64,000 nt of DNA from Phialophora verrucosa (lineage: Eukaryota > Ascomycota > Eurotiomycetes > Chaetothyriales > Herpotrichiellaceae): assembly GCA_002099365.1 (NCBI GenBank), contig MSED01000004.1:1178001-1242000 (forward strand), written 5' to 3'. Made by a program: the position numbers and the translations under genes. Below the pieces are notes generated by a model. That model saw only the letters and a list, made by a program, of their open reading frames with translations, did no database searches and had not been told where the DNA came from. Within the stretch, counting starts at the first letter, position 1; the number at the start of each line of letters is the position of its first letter. Below, one piece after another: positions 34,559 to 45,372 of the stretch.

Positions 34559-35131
34559 CGCAGCGTTGACCTAGCTGTGGTGAATGATAATGTTTGATGG
34601 TTATTTCCCACACAGTCGTGGTCAAACTCGTGGGGCATCGGGGCCGTGCGTACTCGCTCTCGCTTTCGCCCTTCTTTCAGCCCAACAGGCCTCCCTCTCA
34701 TAGCGCGGCGCTCCGCACTCCGTAGCTTAAGTCCCAAACTCCGTAATACAAGCTCTTGGCTCGACGCTCGCTGACTCATTTTCCGGCTGAGCACCCAATG
34801 GCAGTCGAAATCCTCCTCGGCTTTAGGCGTGTAGCCCACGAACTGGCCCGGACAAGGCTGTCGAACCCCTTGCGTGTTTACTAATGTCATCTCGACTGGG
34901 TGAATGAGAGTAGTATTTATTAACAGGAGGTGGAATGACCATGGATATAGAGGGACCTTGACCCCTCGCCGTGAAAGTGAAAACTCACAGGGATATAGCT
35001 CGATAGATAGCTCATCAGTCTCTTTCCTCAGTCTGGCTTCCACCGTCCCATCTGGAACGCAAGCCAACACAAAAGAAACCAACCACTCTTGTGCATACGA
35101 TTACCTTTCCGACCTCCATCAGCGGCGGCTG
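34559..35131. other. Intergenic region between methyltransferase and NmrA-like gene
   Basis: About 570 bp. Two ACTCCGTA motifs lie at about 34717-34724 and 34738-34745. The frame of the next gene is open through 34904-35131, but the family-like sequence starts only after 35132. Confidence 0.5.
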
Positions 35132-36310
35132 ATGTCTTCCCGACCCGACATGGCCTCCTCCCCAGTGACTGTCCCGCTTCGCGCCAAATCCATCCTGGTC
35201 ATCGGCGCGGGCGAACTCGGCCTGGCCATCATCCGCGCGATCCTCTCGCATAGACTGTACTCCCCGCCCACCACGACACTCACACTGATGCTCCGCCCGC
35301 GCAGCCTCTCGCACCCTTCTTCAGCCGAGAAAGCCGAACAAACATCCCAGCTGCGCCGTTCCGGCGTGGCCATCGTGCCAGGCGACATCGAGTCCCTTTC
35401 CATCGCGGAGCTGACCGACCTCTTCCGCCGAGGGGGATACACGGCCGTGCTGCACGCCGGGGGCATGACGCTCGCGCCCGGCACGATGGCCAAACTGACG
35501 CGCGCGGTCATCGACGCCCGTGTCCCCTGGTACATGCCGTGGCAGCACGGAGTCGATTACGACGTCATCGGCCCAGAGGCAGGCGGGGGACTGTTCCGCG
35601 AACAGGTGGTCGTGAGGGAGTTGCTTCGCAATCAGGGCCAAGGTTCCGAGACGACGCACCACCACCACACGGACTGGGTCATCTTGAGCTGTGGCATCTT
35701 TATGAGTTTCTTGTTCGAGCAGTTCTGGGGCGTGGTTGAGCGGGTGCCGGTGCCGCGAGCAGAGGAGAACACACAAAGGGACACGCAGACGCAGCCGCAG
35801 ACGCACGCAGAGGAGAACACGCAAAAGCAGACAGAGACCCAGTCAGAGACACACACGCAACCGCGCGCTCCTCCCGTACAAGTACGCATCACGGCCCTCA
35901 ATTCCTTGGACGACCCCATCACCGTGACCGCCGCCGAAGACATCGGGACCTGTACGGCCGAAGTCCTCTTCAGTCCCGACGCCCCCGTCAACCAACCAGT
36001 CTATATAGCCGGTGAGACGCTCACGTACGGCGACCTCGCAGCGACGATGGCGCGGGTGCTGGCGCCACGAGGCGTGGTCGTCGTGGCGAACCCGGAGGCG
36101 GTGTGGGGGTTGGAGCGGTTGAAGCGGGAAAGCCAGATAGATCCTGCGGACAAGTTGAAGAGGTATCGGGTTGTCTTTGCCGAGCGGAGGGGTCTGAGCT
36201 GGAGGAAGGAGGATACGTGGAGTGCGAGGCGAGGGATTCGTATGATGGGCGTGGAGGAGTGGCTTGTTAGGACGGGGTGGGTCGATGGGCTTTTGACGCC
36301 CAAGTCTTGA
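35132..36310 (+). CDS. NmrA/isoflavone-reductase-like NAD(P)-binding protein
   Basis: Single exon; 392 aa from ATG 35132 (a second ATG lies at 35150, and an open extension reaches 34904). A Rossmann domain starts near residue 22: ILVIGAGELGLAIIRAIL with GxGxxG. LTLMLRPRS follows at the second strand, then a GDIES segment typical of atypical SDRs of the NmrA/isoflavone reductase group. The catalytic region is WYMPWQHGVDYDVIG. The C-terminal part (VYIAGETLTYGDLAATMARVL) matches the substrate domain of the same group. A Gln/Thr-rich insertion at about residues 210-248 contains two 16-residue copies beginning AEENTQ, encoded by an in-frame 48-bp tandem duplication (about 35759-35854). The role may be a reductase or a redox-sensing regulator; not decidable here. 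Confidence 0.85.
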   Translation: MSSRPDMASSPVTVPLRAKSILVIGAGELGLAIIRAILSHRLYSPPTTTLTLMLRPRSLSHPSSAEKAEQTSQLRRSGVAIVPGDIESLSIAELTDLFRRGGYTAVLHAGGMTLAPGTMAKLTRAVIDARVPWYMPWQHGVDYDVIGPEAGGGLFREQVVVRELLRNQGQGSETTHHHHTDWVILSCGIFMSFLFEQFWGVVERVPVPRAEENTQRDTQTQPQTHAEENTQKQTETQSETHTQPRAPPVQVRITALNSLDDPITVTAAEDIGTCTAEVLFSPDAPVNQPVYIAGETLTYGDLAATMARVLAPRGVVVVANPEAVWGLERLKRESQIDPADKLKRYRVVFAERRGLSWRKEDTWSARRGIRMMGVEEWLVRTGWVDGLLTPKS

Positions 36311-36688
36311 TTACGAGTACTGTAGTTATGCGGTATTGGTTATTTAGATAGATAGGATCTACTCCTGCCTAGCCTAGTTTGCCAGAACAGCTCTGTCTAC
36401 ATATACAGTACTCGCGCATGGAGGATGAGGACAGAATCTTTACGACAAACAAGCACAGAAGAAAACGTAGAACCACATCTTGTTCGTGCACATGGCGTGT
36501 CATGTCATGGTATTGCATTGCTTGCATTGCACCATCCCAGCGCCATGTTATGCTATGCTATGCGTGTTTGTGGTGGTGTGGGCATACCAGACCACGCCCA
36601 CACGCTCAACGCTACCGCCGCCGCCGCCGCCGACACACACGGCCGACAAGAAAATAGACACCACCCGCAGCAACAACACACACCGCCT
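36311..36688. other. Intergenic region between convergent genes
   Basis: 3' flanks of the NmrA-like gene (+) and the mucin-like gene (-). Low-complexity CCGCCGCCGCCG lies at about 36614-36628. No gene recognised. Confidence 0.5.
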
Positions 36689-37762
36689 CTAACCACGCAG
36701 GTTCTCCAACCCTGCACGACGACGCAGGCCTTTTCCGCCACCACCGCCACCACCAACAGCAACGGTCTCAGGCCGCCGCACAACGACGGTGCCCGTCTCT
36801 GACACCGCAGCCTCACTGCCACTGCCCCCACCACCACAGCTAGTGCTGCTGTAATCAGCAACACTCCTGTCCCCTTCCTCCTCCTCCGTCATCACACGCG
36901 GCTGCTCCTGCCGTTGCTCCTCCTCCTCTTCAACAAACGGCGGGAACGGTATGGTGTCACAGCTGGTGCGAGCCTCCTCCGCCACAGGGGCATGAGGGGC
37001 TCGAGCACGGGCACGCGACTGCCACAGCGGTAACTCCACCGTTGTGTACGAAGAGGGGTTCCTCTCGCCGCTGAGACCACCGCATGCCGTGCACTGATGA
37101 CCCTGGTTGTACCAACCCTCGCGGACAGCAGAGGTATCAGCTCGACTGCGTGCGCGACGGCGGGCGACAAGCCAGAAGACAGTGCAGGCGACAGTGGCGA
37201 CCAGGGCGAGGGGACCCAGAGTACCGGCTAGGATGGCAGTGAGGTTGTGGCGGGGGAAGGGGGAAGGCAACGAGTTAGCAGTAGATGAGGCCGCACTAGT
37301 CACGGCGCTGGTGGTCGTTGTCACAGAGGTTACCGAAGTGACTACCGGAATGGAAATCACCGAGGTGACTACCAGAACGGAAGCCATTGGCGTTGTGACC
37401 AGGGTGGTGGTGACCGTCGCTGTGATCAAGCTGGCAGACAACTCCACCACCGTGACTGTGGCGGAAGACACCGAGACCAAGACGGATACCGAGACTGGAG
37501 AGATGACCGTCGCCAGGATGGTAGCTGGTGGCAGATCTAATGGCTCAACGGATGTCGATGTCGGTGGGGGAGAGGTGCCCGTCACAATCAACGGCGGAGT
37601 CGGCAAGGCCGGGACAAGTGAAGCTTCCAGGAACCCAGAGCCAGAGACCGAGGCGACAGCAGAAACCGAGGAGGCGGGAACCGAGGGCAAGGGCACAGTC
37701 TCAAGGCCAAAGGCGGCCAGGGCTATGGCGAAGATGACAACTAGGGTCATTGAGACCTTCAT
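36689..37762 (-). CDS. Mucin-like single-pass membrane protein
   Basis: Uninterrupted 357-codon frame from ATG 37762 on the minus strand. A signal peptide is clear (MKVSMTLVVIFAIALAAFG, cleavage near 20). The ectodomain (about 25-170) is almost entirely Val, Ser, Thr and Pro, suited to heavy O-mannosylation. One membrane segment follows (about 174-200, ending FWLVA before RRRARSR). The cytoplasmic tail (about 155 residues) has CTACG, a poly-Glu run and glycine runs near the C-terminus. The architecture is that of fungal cell-wall stress sensors (Wsc/Mid2-like) without a WSC cysteine domain. Function is unproven. A possible 5'-leader intron lies just upstream (GTAAGC near 37822 to TTCCAG near 37775). 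The opposite-strand frame at 37107-37799 is a shadow. Confidence 0.72.
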   Translation of the reverse strand: MKVSMTLVVIFAIALAAFGLETVPLPSVPASSVSAVASVSGSGFLEASLVPALPTPPLIVTGTSPPPTSTSVEPLDLPPATILATVISPVSVSVLVSVSSATVTVVELSASLITATVTTTLVTTPMASVLVVTSVISIPVVTSVTSVTTTTSAVTSAASSTANSLPSPFPRHNLTAILAGTLGPLALVATVACTVFWLVARRRARSRADTSAVREGWYNQGHQCTACGGLSGERNPSSYTTVELPLWQSRARARAPHAPVAEEARTSCDTIPFPPFVEEEEEQRQEQPRVMTEEEEGDRSVADYSSTSCGGGGSGSEAAVSETGTVVVRRPETVAVGGGGGGGKGLRRRAGLENLRG

Positions 37763-38513
37763 TTTGCCGGCTCTGGAAGATGTCGTCAGTTGTTGTTGAG
37801 TAATGGCACCCGGAGGGCTTACCCGTCAGTCCTGCTCTTGTCACGACCACCGTGGTTGAGGTCGAGGCAGATGTCGAGGCTGAATATTGAGACACTGATG
37901 TGAAAGGTCAATGAGCTGGAGGGTCAAGATTTGAGCACTCGATCAGACCTACCCTGTAGTGTCTGTGTCTTTGCAATTGCGCTGAGGAGAACCTCTATAG
38001 CGCTGCTGTTGACCTGAGGTGTGGATCGAGCTTTTGAGGAGTCGATCGAGCGGAACTCAGATGAAGAAATGTATTGAAGTTATCGAGGTTCGAAATATAG
38101 AGCGAGAATGAGACAGAGGAGAAGAGTCAAAGAAGGTTGAAATATTTGGGTTGACTCTGCGTCGTGGGCGCCAAGCTGACGATGATGTCGCCGACATCGA
38201 CGAGGGGAGACGGAAGGAAGAAAAAGCTCCGACAGCGTCGTCGACAGTGAAGGACGTACGACATCATCCCCGGCACGCTGCCGCGCGATAGATGATGTCG
38301 TCGGCATGTGCCGCGCCGGCCATCTTGCACACTACGACGGTACCATGTCGTAAATATATAGAGCATGATGGTTCTTCAACTTAGAAGGCTGGGGCGGAAA
38401 GGAAATTTTGTCTCCATCAGGAGGCTAATGGGATAGATATTAATGGACAGTGCGGATACGCAACTCCGCAACGACGCGACAGTCATGAGATAGAGCTGCT
38501 GCCTCTGGAGGGT
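37763..38513. other. Intergenic region, mucin-like gene promoter and ERG4 3' flank
   Basis: About 750 bp between two minus-strand genes. It holds the promoter and leader of the mucin-like gene. Several copies of a GATGTCG/CGACATC-type word occur between about 38180 and 38350. No gene recognised. Confidence 0.45.
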
Positions 38514-40383
38514 CTAGAATACATACTGGGAGGCGGTCAGTAACGTGGTGCATGGGCTAGGGGAGGAAAGAAGAAGGCCTCTGACTCACAGGTATAAACA
38601 GGTACGGCACTTGTCTCTCATACTCGTCCCAGGCCTTGCCGTACTTCTGCCGACATTTCTCAATATCTCGTAAAGTCCGATGAATGATCATTGCGGTGAA
38701 GAAGATCGGGTAAAACCAAGGGAACGGTGATCGGAAGCCCGTCACTGCTCCCCAAGACAAAGAGAAGAAGAGATCGCACGTATAGTGAATCTTCCTTGCG
38801 TAGCCGTCTACAAAGCTGTTAGTACAGTGACAAACTTGCCTTAGCAGGGACTTACAAAAGCCGTCAGCAAGAATGGTGCCCCCATCCTCTGACGTGATGA
38901 CCTTGGGGTTCTCCACAGTCTGCCATGGCAGCTGAGGGAAAGCCTTGCGTGTCACGGCACCACCAGACTGCCTCGCTCGGAACCGGTTCTTTTGGCTGTT
39001 GGTAGCGTCCCAGACCCAGTACACAAACAGGTATACCGCGTACAGTGCAGCAAGGGCATATTTGTTCCAGGGGTAAGTGCTGGGATGATGGTTTGCCAAA
39101 TAAATGGTACAATGGCAGTAGGTCAACGGGACGCCAGCCAGGTTCCAGAAGATCAACATGAACCCCCACTTCTCGTGGTACATGTCCCATGTCGGCACGA
39201 TGAGCTCCTCACCTTTACTGCATGCGTTTGCGTACAGCCAGTGGGCCATGAGCAGGAAGCCAACTTCGCCAGAGACGTATCCGTAGTTCTCGTATTGCCG
39301 GGCAGCCGTTCCCAGTGTTATCAGGAACAAGATGTACCAGGGCAGTCGGACTTCGAAGAACATCTTGAAGTCGAGGATGCCGAACATGCGTGGATTGAGC
39401 TCGGCACCCATGAAAAAGTCGTACATGAGAGATCCGGTCATGCGGTGTTGCTTGCCTCGATAGATTGCCGAGACATACGCAATGATGGAGACTGCGAAGC
39501 CTGAGATGATGGCGACAGACATAAGCGGACCAAACTCATCGATAATGTTGTAGAGCTTAAACAGGCCAGAGAAATGGAGGCCAAGCGCCACAATAATGGT
39601 GGTCCACCACGACCACATCGCGCTGCAATAGTAGTCCAGCCTCAGTCCGTTCTCGTGCGGTAAGGGCTTGCCTTTGGTCCAGATGCCAGGCATCAAGCAG
39701 TAGCAAGCGCCTTCGAAGATAAAGAAGGTCCAGTACATCGCCCACGCTTTCGCGGAGGGCCAGGCGCCGTAGTAGGCCATGCGCAACATGCCCCGCAAGA
39801 AGTCTGCCGTAGTCTCCCCGTCTCGTGGCGCTGGGAATTGGCCATCGTAGTATGTCGCGCCAATCCACATGTAGTACATCAGGGTTGGAAAGCCGATCAT
39901 CATGGCCGTGACACCCCACGCGCCTCCGAACTCGAAGTGCCCGGACGTATCGACCTTGGGATCCATGCCTGGTCGCCATCCGTCCACCAACTTTTCGGCA
40001 GACGCTTGTTTCTCTGGCCTAGCATAGCCATTCAACTTTTCGGGATTGACATGTCCATTAGCATACCCGTTGGCATGGCCGTTCATCTCTTTCTCTTCAG
40101 CACCGTCGACGAACTGGGACGACTTCCGGCTACTCCTCGGTGCAGTCTTGACAGTTATGGTGTCGCCCTCAACGCCATAGGCAGAGTCTCGAATATCCAC
40201 ATCCTCAGGAGCTGGAGTTGATTTGCGCGATCGCGGCTTCCTATATGTACCGGGGGTCTCGACATAGTCGGGGTGCACGGTTTTCCTAGTCTCACAATCA
40301 GCATGGAGCGCACTCGTGGGGAAGTTGACAATTTTGCTTGCTTACTTGGGTGTTTTGCCCGCCTGCGTACGGGTGACTGGCAT
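38514..40383 (-). CDS. ERG4: Delta(24(24(1)))-sterol reductase (ERG4)
   Basis: Four exons on the minus strand: 40346-40383, 38856-40285, 38590-38807 and 38514-38525, 565 aa. Introns are 60, 48 and 64 nt. The first exon gives MPVTRTQAGKTP; the frame without it has only a GTG near 40278. The third intron leaves a 12-nt last exon so the protein ends YLFIPYVF, the usual ERG4 C-terminus; reading through would give an atypical tail. ERG4 performs the last ergosterol step, reducing the C-24(28) double bond with NADPH in the ER membrane. Eight to ten hydrophobic segments are visible. The sterol-reductase signatures are near the C-terminus: GYARKIHYTCDLFFSLSWG and the DEYERQVPYLF block. A polar N-terminal extension of about 110 residues contains NGHANGYANGH-like repeats. 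Confidence 0.94.
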
Positions 40384-40917
40384 ATTGAAACGAGTGAGAG
40401 ACTAATGATAGTAACGATGACTGAAAGAGCGACTCAACGCGTCATAAGGGAATGGACGCACGCTGACCGTAGCGGTGGTGCTGTACACGGTGGCACTATG
40501 GGTGGGTGGCAGGGTGGTACGATGCGGGAAGGAGTTTCAATCATCACAGAGCGCGACTGCCGAAGATTTTCCAATTTCACCAGCGCACCACAAACAATCT
40601 TCCCCATTCAGCCCATTCGACCAAACACGTGCTTAGGGGGGGCCATGGCGACCATTCTGGCTGTCGGAGCGCGTTAAAAACATGGATGGTCTCTCGTCTC
40701 AGTTCTTACTCGGTGGATTCGCGGTGGCACTCATATGCAATACACCGCCAAATCTGGTGGGTTCAAGTCATATACATGAAGAGAAAATAGTGACAGACAG
40801 ACGGCAAGGGATGGTGTCCAAATATGCCTATGCCCTCGGGGGTGCTATGTGTAGATGCAAGATGGTCGTTACATTCCTCTCCACGCTCTTTCTACAGTTT
40901 CACGCTCATTAAATGCT
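40384..40917. other. Intergenic region, ERG4 promoter and chitinase 3' flank
   Basis: About 530 bp. ERG4 promoter on the minus strand and the 3' flank of the chitinase. No sterol-response element could be assigned with confidence. Confidence 0.45.
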
Positions 40918-43418
40918 CTACAAGAACAGGCCAACAACAGCGACGGCCACGCAGGCGGCCACGCTCAACACGGTTCCCGGCAGCTCCTGCTGGGCCGCGC
41001 CACCTGTGAAAGTGGCGGGCGCAACAGGAGTGGTCGATGAACCAGATGATGGTGCGAGCCATCCGTTGTTGGTTGCTGATGCAGCAGCCACGGATGTCAG
41101 AGGTTTGGTCTCTGTGCTCCAGGCCGACGATGCCGCTACCGAGGTCTCAGTGGGCTTCACGGCTGTAGAGACCACGAAAGATGGGCCGGTGTATCCGCCG
41201 AAGGGGCCCGTTGGGTGGTCGACCGCTGCTGCGCCCTCAGAAGACTTGACGGGTACGACGGTTTGAGTCATGACAGCGGTGGCCGTGGGGGATGTGGAAC
41301 TTTCCCAGTCCTCCCAGTGAAAGCTTGACGTAGTCGTGGCCGCATCGACAGGCTTGCTGCTCGAGGACGTCCAGTCCTCCCAGTGGAAGCTTGATGTAGT
41401 CGTGGCCGGATCGACGGGCTTGCTGCTCGAGGTCGTCCAGTCCTCCCAATGGAAGCTTGATGTAGTCGTGGCCGCATCTACTGACTTGCTGCTTGAGGAC
41501 GTCCAGTCCTCCCAGTGGAAGCTGCTGCTAGTGGAAGTGGCCGCGGCCGAAGAGCTAGTGCTGGAGGACGAGCTACCATGTTCATGTGAGTAACTGTAGG
41601 ATGTTGTGGCGACGCTAGTGCTGGTGGTTGAAGTGACCCCTCCAACAGGATGGCTGTAGGTGGTGGTAGATGTGCTTGAGCTGCTGGAAGTGGTCTCACC
41701 GCCTATGGGGTGACTGTACGAGCTGGCGGGCGAGGAGCTGGTGGAAGTGGTCTCGCCGCCTACAGGGTGGCTGTACGAGCTGGTGGTTGGAGCAGAGCTG
41801 CTCGAAGAGGTTGTACCACCAACGGGACCACCACCCCAGCTGGAAGTAGAAGTTGTCGAGGTTGATGCTTCGGGAGAAGTCGAGGTTGTGCTGGTGGAGG
41901 TCGTTTCGTGAACATACTCGCTGGTGGTGGTCGTTTCGGGCACATACTCGCTGGTAGTAGTTGTCTCGGGAACATACTCGCTAGTAGTGGTGGAAGTCGA
42001 TGTCGAGCTCGAGGTGGATGTTGGAGCAGCAACCGTCGTAGTGGTCGGTGACGAAGTGGTTGTGGTGGTGGTGGTGGTGGTGGTGGTCGTCGTCGTCGTT
42101 GTCTGTGAATAGGTCAGCTTGAAACGTCTCTAGTGGCTTATTCATTAATCATAACATACCGTAGTTGTGGATGTAGTAGTCGAGGTGGTGGTCGTTGTGG
42201 TGGTCGTGGAGGTGGTGGTTGTATGGGGCGGCTGCTTGCAAGAGAGTTGGCCGAAGACTTGCTTGATGTTGTAGGCATAGCTCTGGCCATTGAGTTCAGG
42301 ATCCTCGTTAGTGTCCGAGTAGGTGGCGTCCCAGAGCATGACACCTCCAAAAGAAGACGAGTAGGTATCAGAGCATGCGTATTCCTCGATCAGCGACTTG
42401 GCCTTGCTAATACTCAGATAGTCCTGCGAATGAGCTGCAGACGTTGATGCAGGCAGACCAAGGAATATCTTGATATTCTTGTTCTGCGAATTGTCTGTGA
42501 GCCACTGGAGCCAACCGAACGTGATGTCGGTGTTTGTGTTCAGCGAACCAGAGCTGAAGAGCGAGGCTGCAGAGCACGAGTCTGTGTTGTAGTATTGGAT
42601 GAACCTTGCACATGTCAGCGTGATTCATCTGGCATCACTATATACGTGTATGCTCACAGATAATCAATGTAAGAGTGCGCAATCGCATCTTCAAGGTGAG
42701 CATCTGGAACCACGCATTGAGGAGCAGCGGAGATGTAGTATGTGCCGGTGCTCTCAGCGAATTTGGCCCTCAACTCGTTGACCAGATCGGAATAGAAGCT
42801 ATCGGGGCCAGATTCGATGTCAAGGTCGAAACCGTCCACAACGGTGTCGGTGCCAAATGGGCGAGGATATTGCACCAAGGTAGGATCCTGGAGAGGGCCA
42901 AACGAACCCCAGAGGAAATCGGCAAATGCAACGGCAGAATCTTTCGAGGCAAGGAAGTTCCCTCCAGGGGACGCCCCTCCAATCGAGGCAAAGATCTTCT
43001 TGCCTGCTTGTTGACAGGTCTTGATATCCTCCGCGATTTGGGAGCACGTGGTGAGCATCTGAGTCTGTTGGCCATCTGGCGTCACCCAGAGGTCGCTGCC
43101 GCACCCATTTCCGTAGTTGTTTCCAGGTCCACCTGTTTGGTCGGGGAAGACGTTGACGAAGCCAATGGGGATAATGTCCATAGTCGTGTCCGCGCAGAAT
43201 TCGGCCAACCGTTTCTGACCTGGTCCTTGTCCCTACAACAATCAGCGCAAAGCCGCGCCCACAGAGTCACACCTCCTTCTCACCCAATATACAGAGAGCT
43301 GAGGCTCTGAAGCGCCCGCCAGAGTGGTGAATACATTCGGAAAAATCGGTTTTGCGATGGTGGTGGAAAGGAGGGAGGCTGTGGCCAGCAAGCTGGCGGT
43401 GACGGTGTTCGAAAGCAT
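40918..43418 (-). CDS. GPI-anchored class III chitinase (GH18) with Ser/Thr repeat stalk
   Basis: Four exons on the minus strand: 43284-43418, 42658-43232, 42160-42604 and 40918-42102, 779 aa. Three GT-AG introns (51-57 nt). A signal peptide (about 1-22) is followed by the GH18 domain (about 25-320): SVYWGQGPGQ, FASIGGASPGG, and catalytic DGFDLDIE with D178, D181, D183 and proton donor E185. FGGVMLWDATY closes the barrel. A stalk of about 430 residues follows: poly-Thr runs on both sides of the third intron, three SEYVPETTTT units, SYSHPVGGETT units, and four 22-residue units centred on SFHWEDW. The C-terminus is hydrophobic (VLSVAACVAVAVVGLFL) and fits a GPI signal. It hydrolyses chitin at the cell wall, probably in wall remodelling. 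Confidence 0.94.
41306..41530 (-). repeat. 66-bp coding tandem repeat, four copies
   Basis: The word CAGTCCTCCCA (or a one-base variant) starts at 41306, 41372, 41438 and 41504, exactly 66 bp apart. On the minus strand each unit encodes 22 residues with SFHWEDW plus a Ser/Thr linker ending KPVDAATTT. Copies differ by a few bases, so it is not a very recent duplication. Confidence 0.9.
41911..42100 (-). repeat. 30-bp tandem repeat and trinucleotide run in chitinase stalk
   Basis: ACATACTCG recurs at 41912, 41942 and 41972 (30-bp period, encoding SEYVPETTTT-like units on the minus strand). The adjacent (GGT/GTC)n run at about 42060-42100 encodes poly-Thr. Such runs are prone to length change between strains. 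Confidence 0.85.
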
Positions 43419-45372
43419 ATTGAGAGTGTTGGTCCGTAAAATGAGTGAATTTGAAAAGCCAACGACGAAAAGCACAGAGCGAAGGAATGGCTGGGCTACA
43501 AGAGCACCAAAGGAAGGACTGGACGCAAGCAAATGCTTGCAAACGCGATGGCAAAGACCGTATGGGAAAGAAAGCGTTGAAGCAAAAAAAGAGAGAGAAA
43601 GGCTCGAGGGCAGAAATCACGGAGTCATATGTAGGAGGTTAGAGATGTCGCAGCCAACTTGCGACGAGCCGCCCAGTGAGACTCCCCACAACCCGAGCTA
43701 CAACAACCTACCGACTGGATCCATACCGAAATTGCACTGACGGCTATACTACGGTATAGCAAGATTTATCTTCCTTGGGGCCAAAATCATCCGAGGGGGC
43801 TCTTGGGTGTCTAATCTGTGTCTTCCTGCGGGATGAAGCGGCCTCAAACCTAGCCGACAGCTGGATGAGGAGGCGCCAGGAGGAAGATGATGTGCTTGGG
43901 TGGCTTGAGGAGGAAGGGGGATGAGTTTGAGGGGCGTCGCACTTCAAAATCCGATGTCGTCTGCGGCAACATTGCTCCGAGATGTGGTGTTCGAAGACTC
44001 GAGGTAAGCCAACGTGTTTGCGGGATCAGATTCAAATCTCCTGGTTAGGCATGGCATGGCAGTGATGGAGGAAGTGGAGAGGGGAGGAGAGCAGGAGATT
44101 CGTCCAGAAGATCAACTGAAGAGCCAAGCTTTGACGCCAGGGGCAATCACGGCCATTCGAGGCTAGACCGACCCATTCAGGGGCTCTTTAAGCTCATCAT
44201 GCCATCATTATTGAATTGCCGACAACCCAAGACAGTAAAAGATGACACGAAAGGGAAAAGACACGGTAGATCTGAGGCTGCGCTTTACGGCCACAGCAAA
44301 ACAGCCACAGTTGCGCAATCGTCACGCTCGAGACCCGGCCTCGAGTCTCGGGTGGCACCAAGTCGCCTTTCCTGAATGAGGCTCTTGCGGGAGATTGCTG
44401 CGAAGTACGAGGTAGTAACAGATACAGATATGTGTCGTAGGACAGGGTCTGGCGGAATGCCACTGAGACGCGCCATACGGAGTACTCCGTACATTAACAA
44501 TAGCAGATTGATCAGGTAGGAACTGAAACCACTTTGTTTGGGACAAACTGCCAATGAATCCAAGGCGACGAACATCGCGTGCTTCGTGGGGGCTTAAGGG
44601 AACCGAAATCACGGAGTTGCATGCCAATTTGTCGCAGACTTCTCACCGGTTTCTTCAACACACCCTTCTGGGCGCGGACATATCCAACCTAGATGAAACT
44701 GTCACTGTCCAAGGAGTAAGGCATGCCCGATCGATCATCATAGTAATTGCGCGACTTTCACATGGGAACCGAACAAGTGACCGGGATTGAATTTTGTCGC
44801 ACAGTCCGACCGCAATCTATCGAACTTTCCCATCGCCAGCCCGTGTTGCACATATTGATTCTGTCGCGGTCAACACGTTATGATGTCCGGGGTTGTTTTT
44901 CCAAGTCCTACTCCGTAATCTCTCACAGCGACACTTCCTGAGTTGTAATTCCCATGCAATGGTGCACCCCTCGATCAGTGTCCGTGGCGATCAGATCTTG
45001 AGATCGCCACAACGTGGCCGCTGATCGATCTGAATGTCTTACCAATCGTGTTTTAGGGTGGGACTATGGTCATGCTTACTCAGTACGAAACTGAAACCCG
45101 GTGTGTTGTCTGTCGCTGAACCTCATCATTCTACTGGAGTATGGTTTGGAAGAAGGGCCAAAAGACAGAAACTACGCTCGAAGATCCCTCCATGTCTAAT
45201 ATAGGTTCTAGACAGGAACTCAAAAAGTATGTACAAGCTATGTGCATCGGCCCAGCTCGCCGGCTGTGACCGACCTCTCCTTGCTTTTCATTACACCCAG
45301 CGCCGAAGCCGATTGCTGACGCCCCGAGAAAAAAGAGTCAGGTCCTCTGGCCATACGGCTTCCGGCCGTGCT
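43419..45372. other. Large intergenic region between chitinase and permease
   Basis: About 1.95 kb without a supported gene. It contains the chitinase promoter (nearest 43419) and the 3' flank of the permease. A perfect 16-bp palindrome TACGGAGTACTCCGTA lies at 44476-44491 and the half-site TACTCCGTA at 44909-44917. Open frames on both strands are short and featureless. Confidence 0.45.
44476..44491. repeat. 16-bp perfect palindrome
   Basis: TACGGAGTACTCCGTA reads identically on both strands. Its half TACTCCGTA/TACGGAGTA is found at other intergenic positions in this window (30173, 44909, 48427) and shorter forms near 34717, 34738 and 32465. It may be a dispersed short repeat or a binding site for a dimeric factor. 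Confidence 0.7.

Noticed and set aside
37107..37799. 230-codon Val/Thr/Glu-rich open frame (+)
   Set aside because: Antisense shadow of the Ser/Thr/Val repeat region of the mucin-like gene, which has a signal peptide and a membrane segment.
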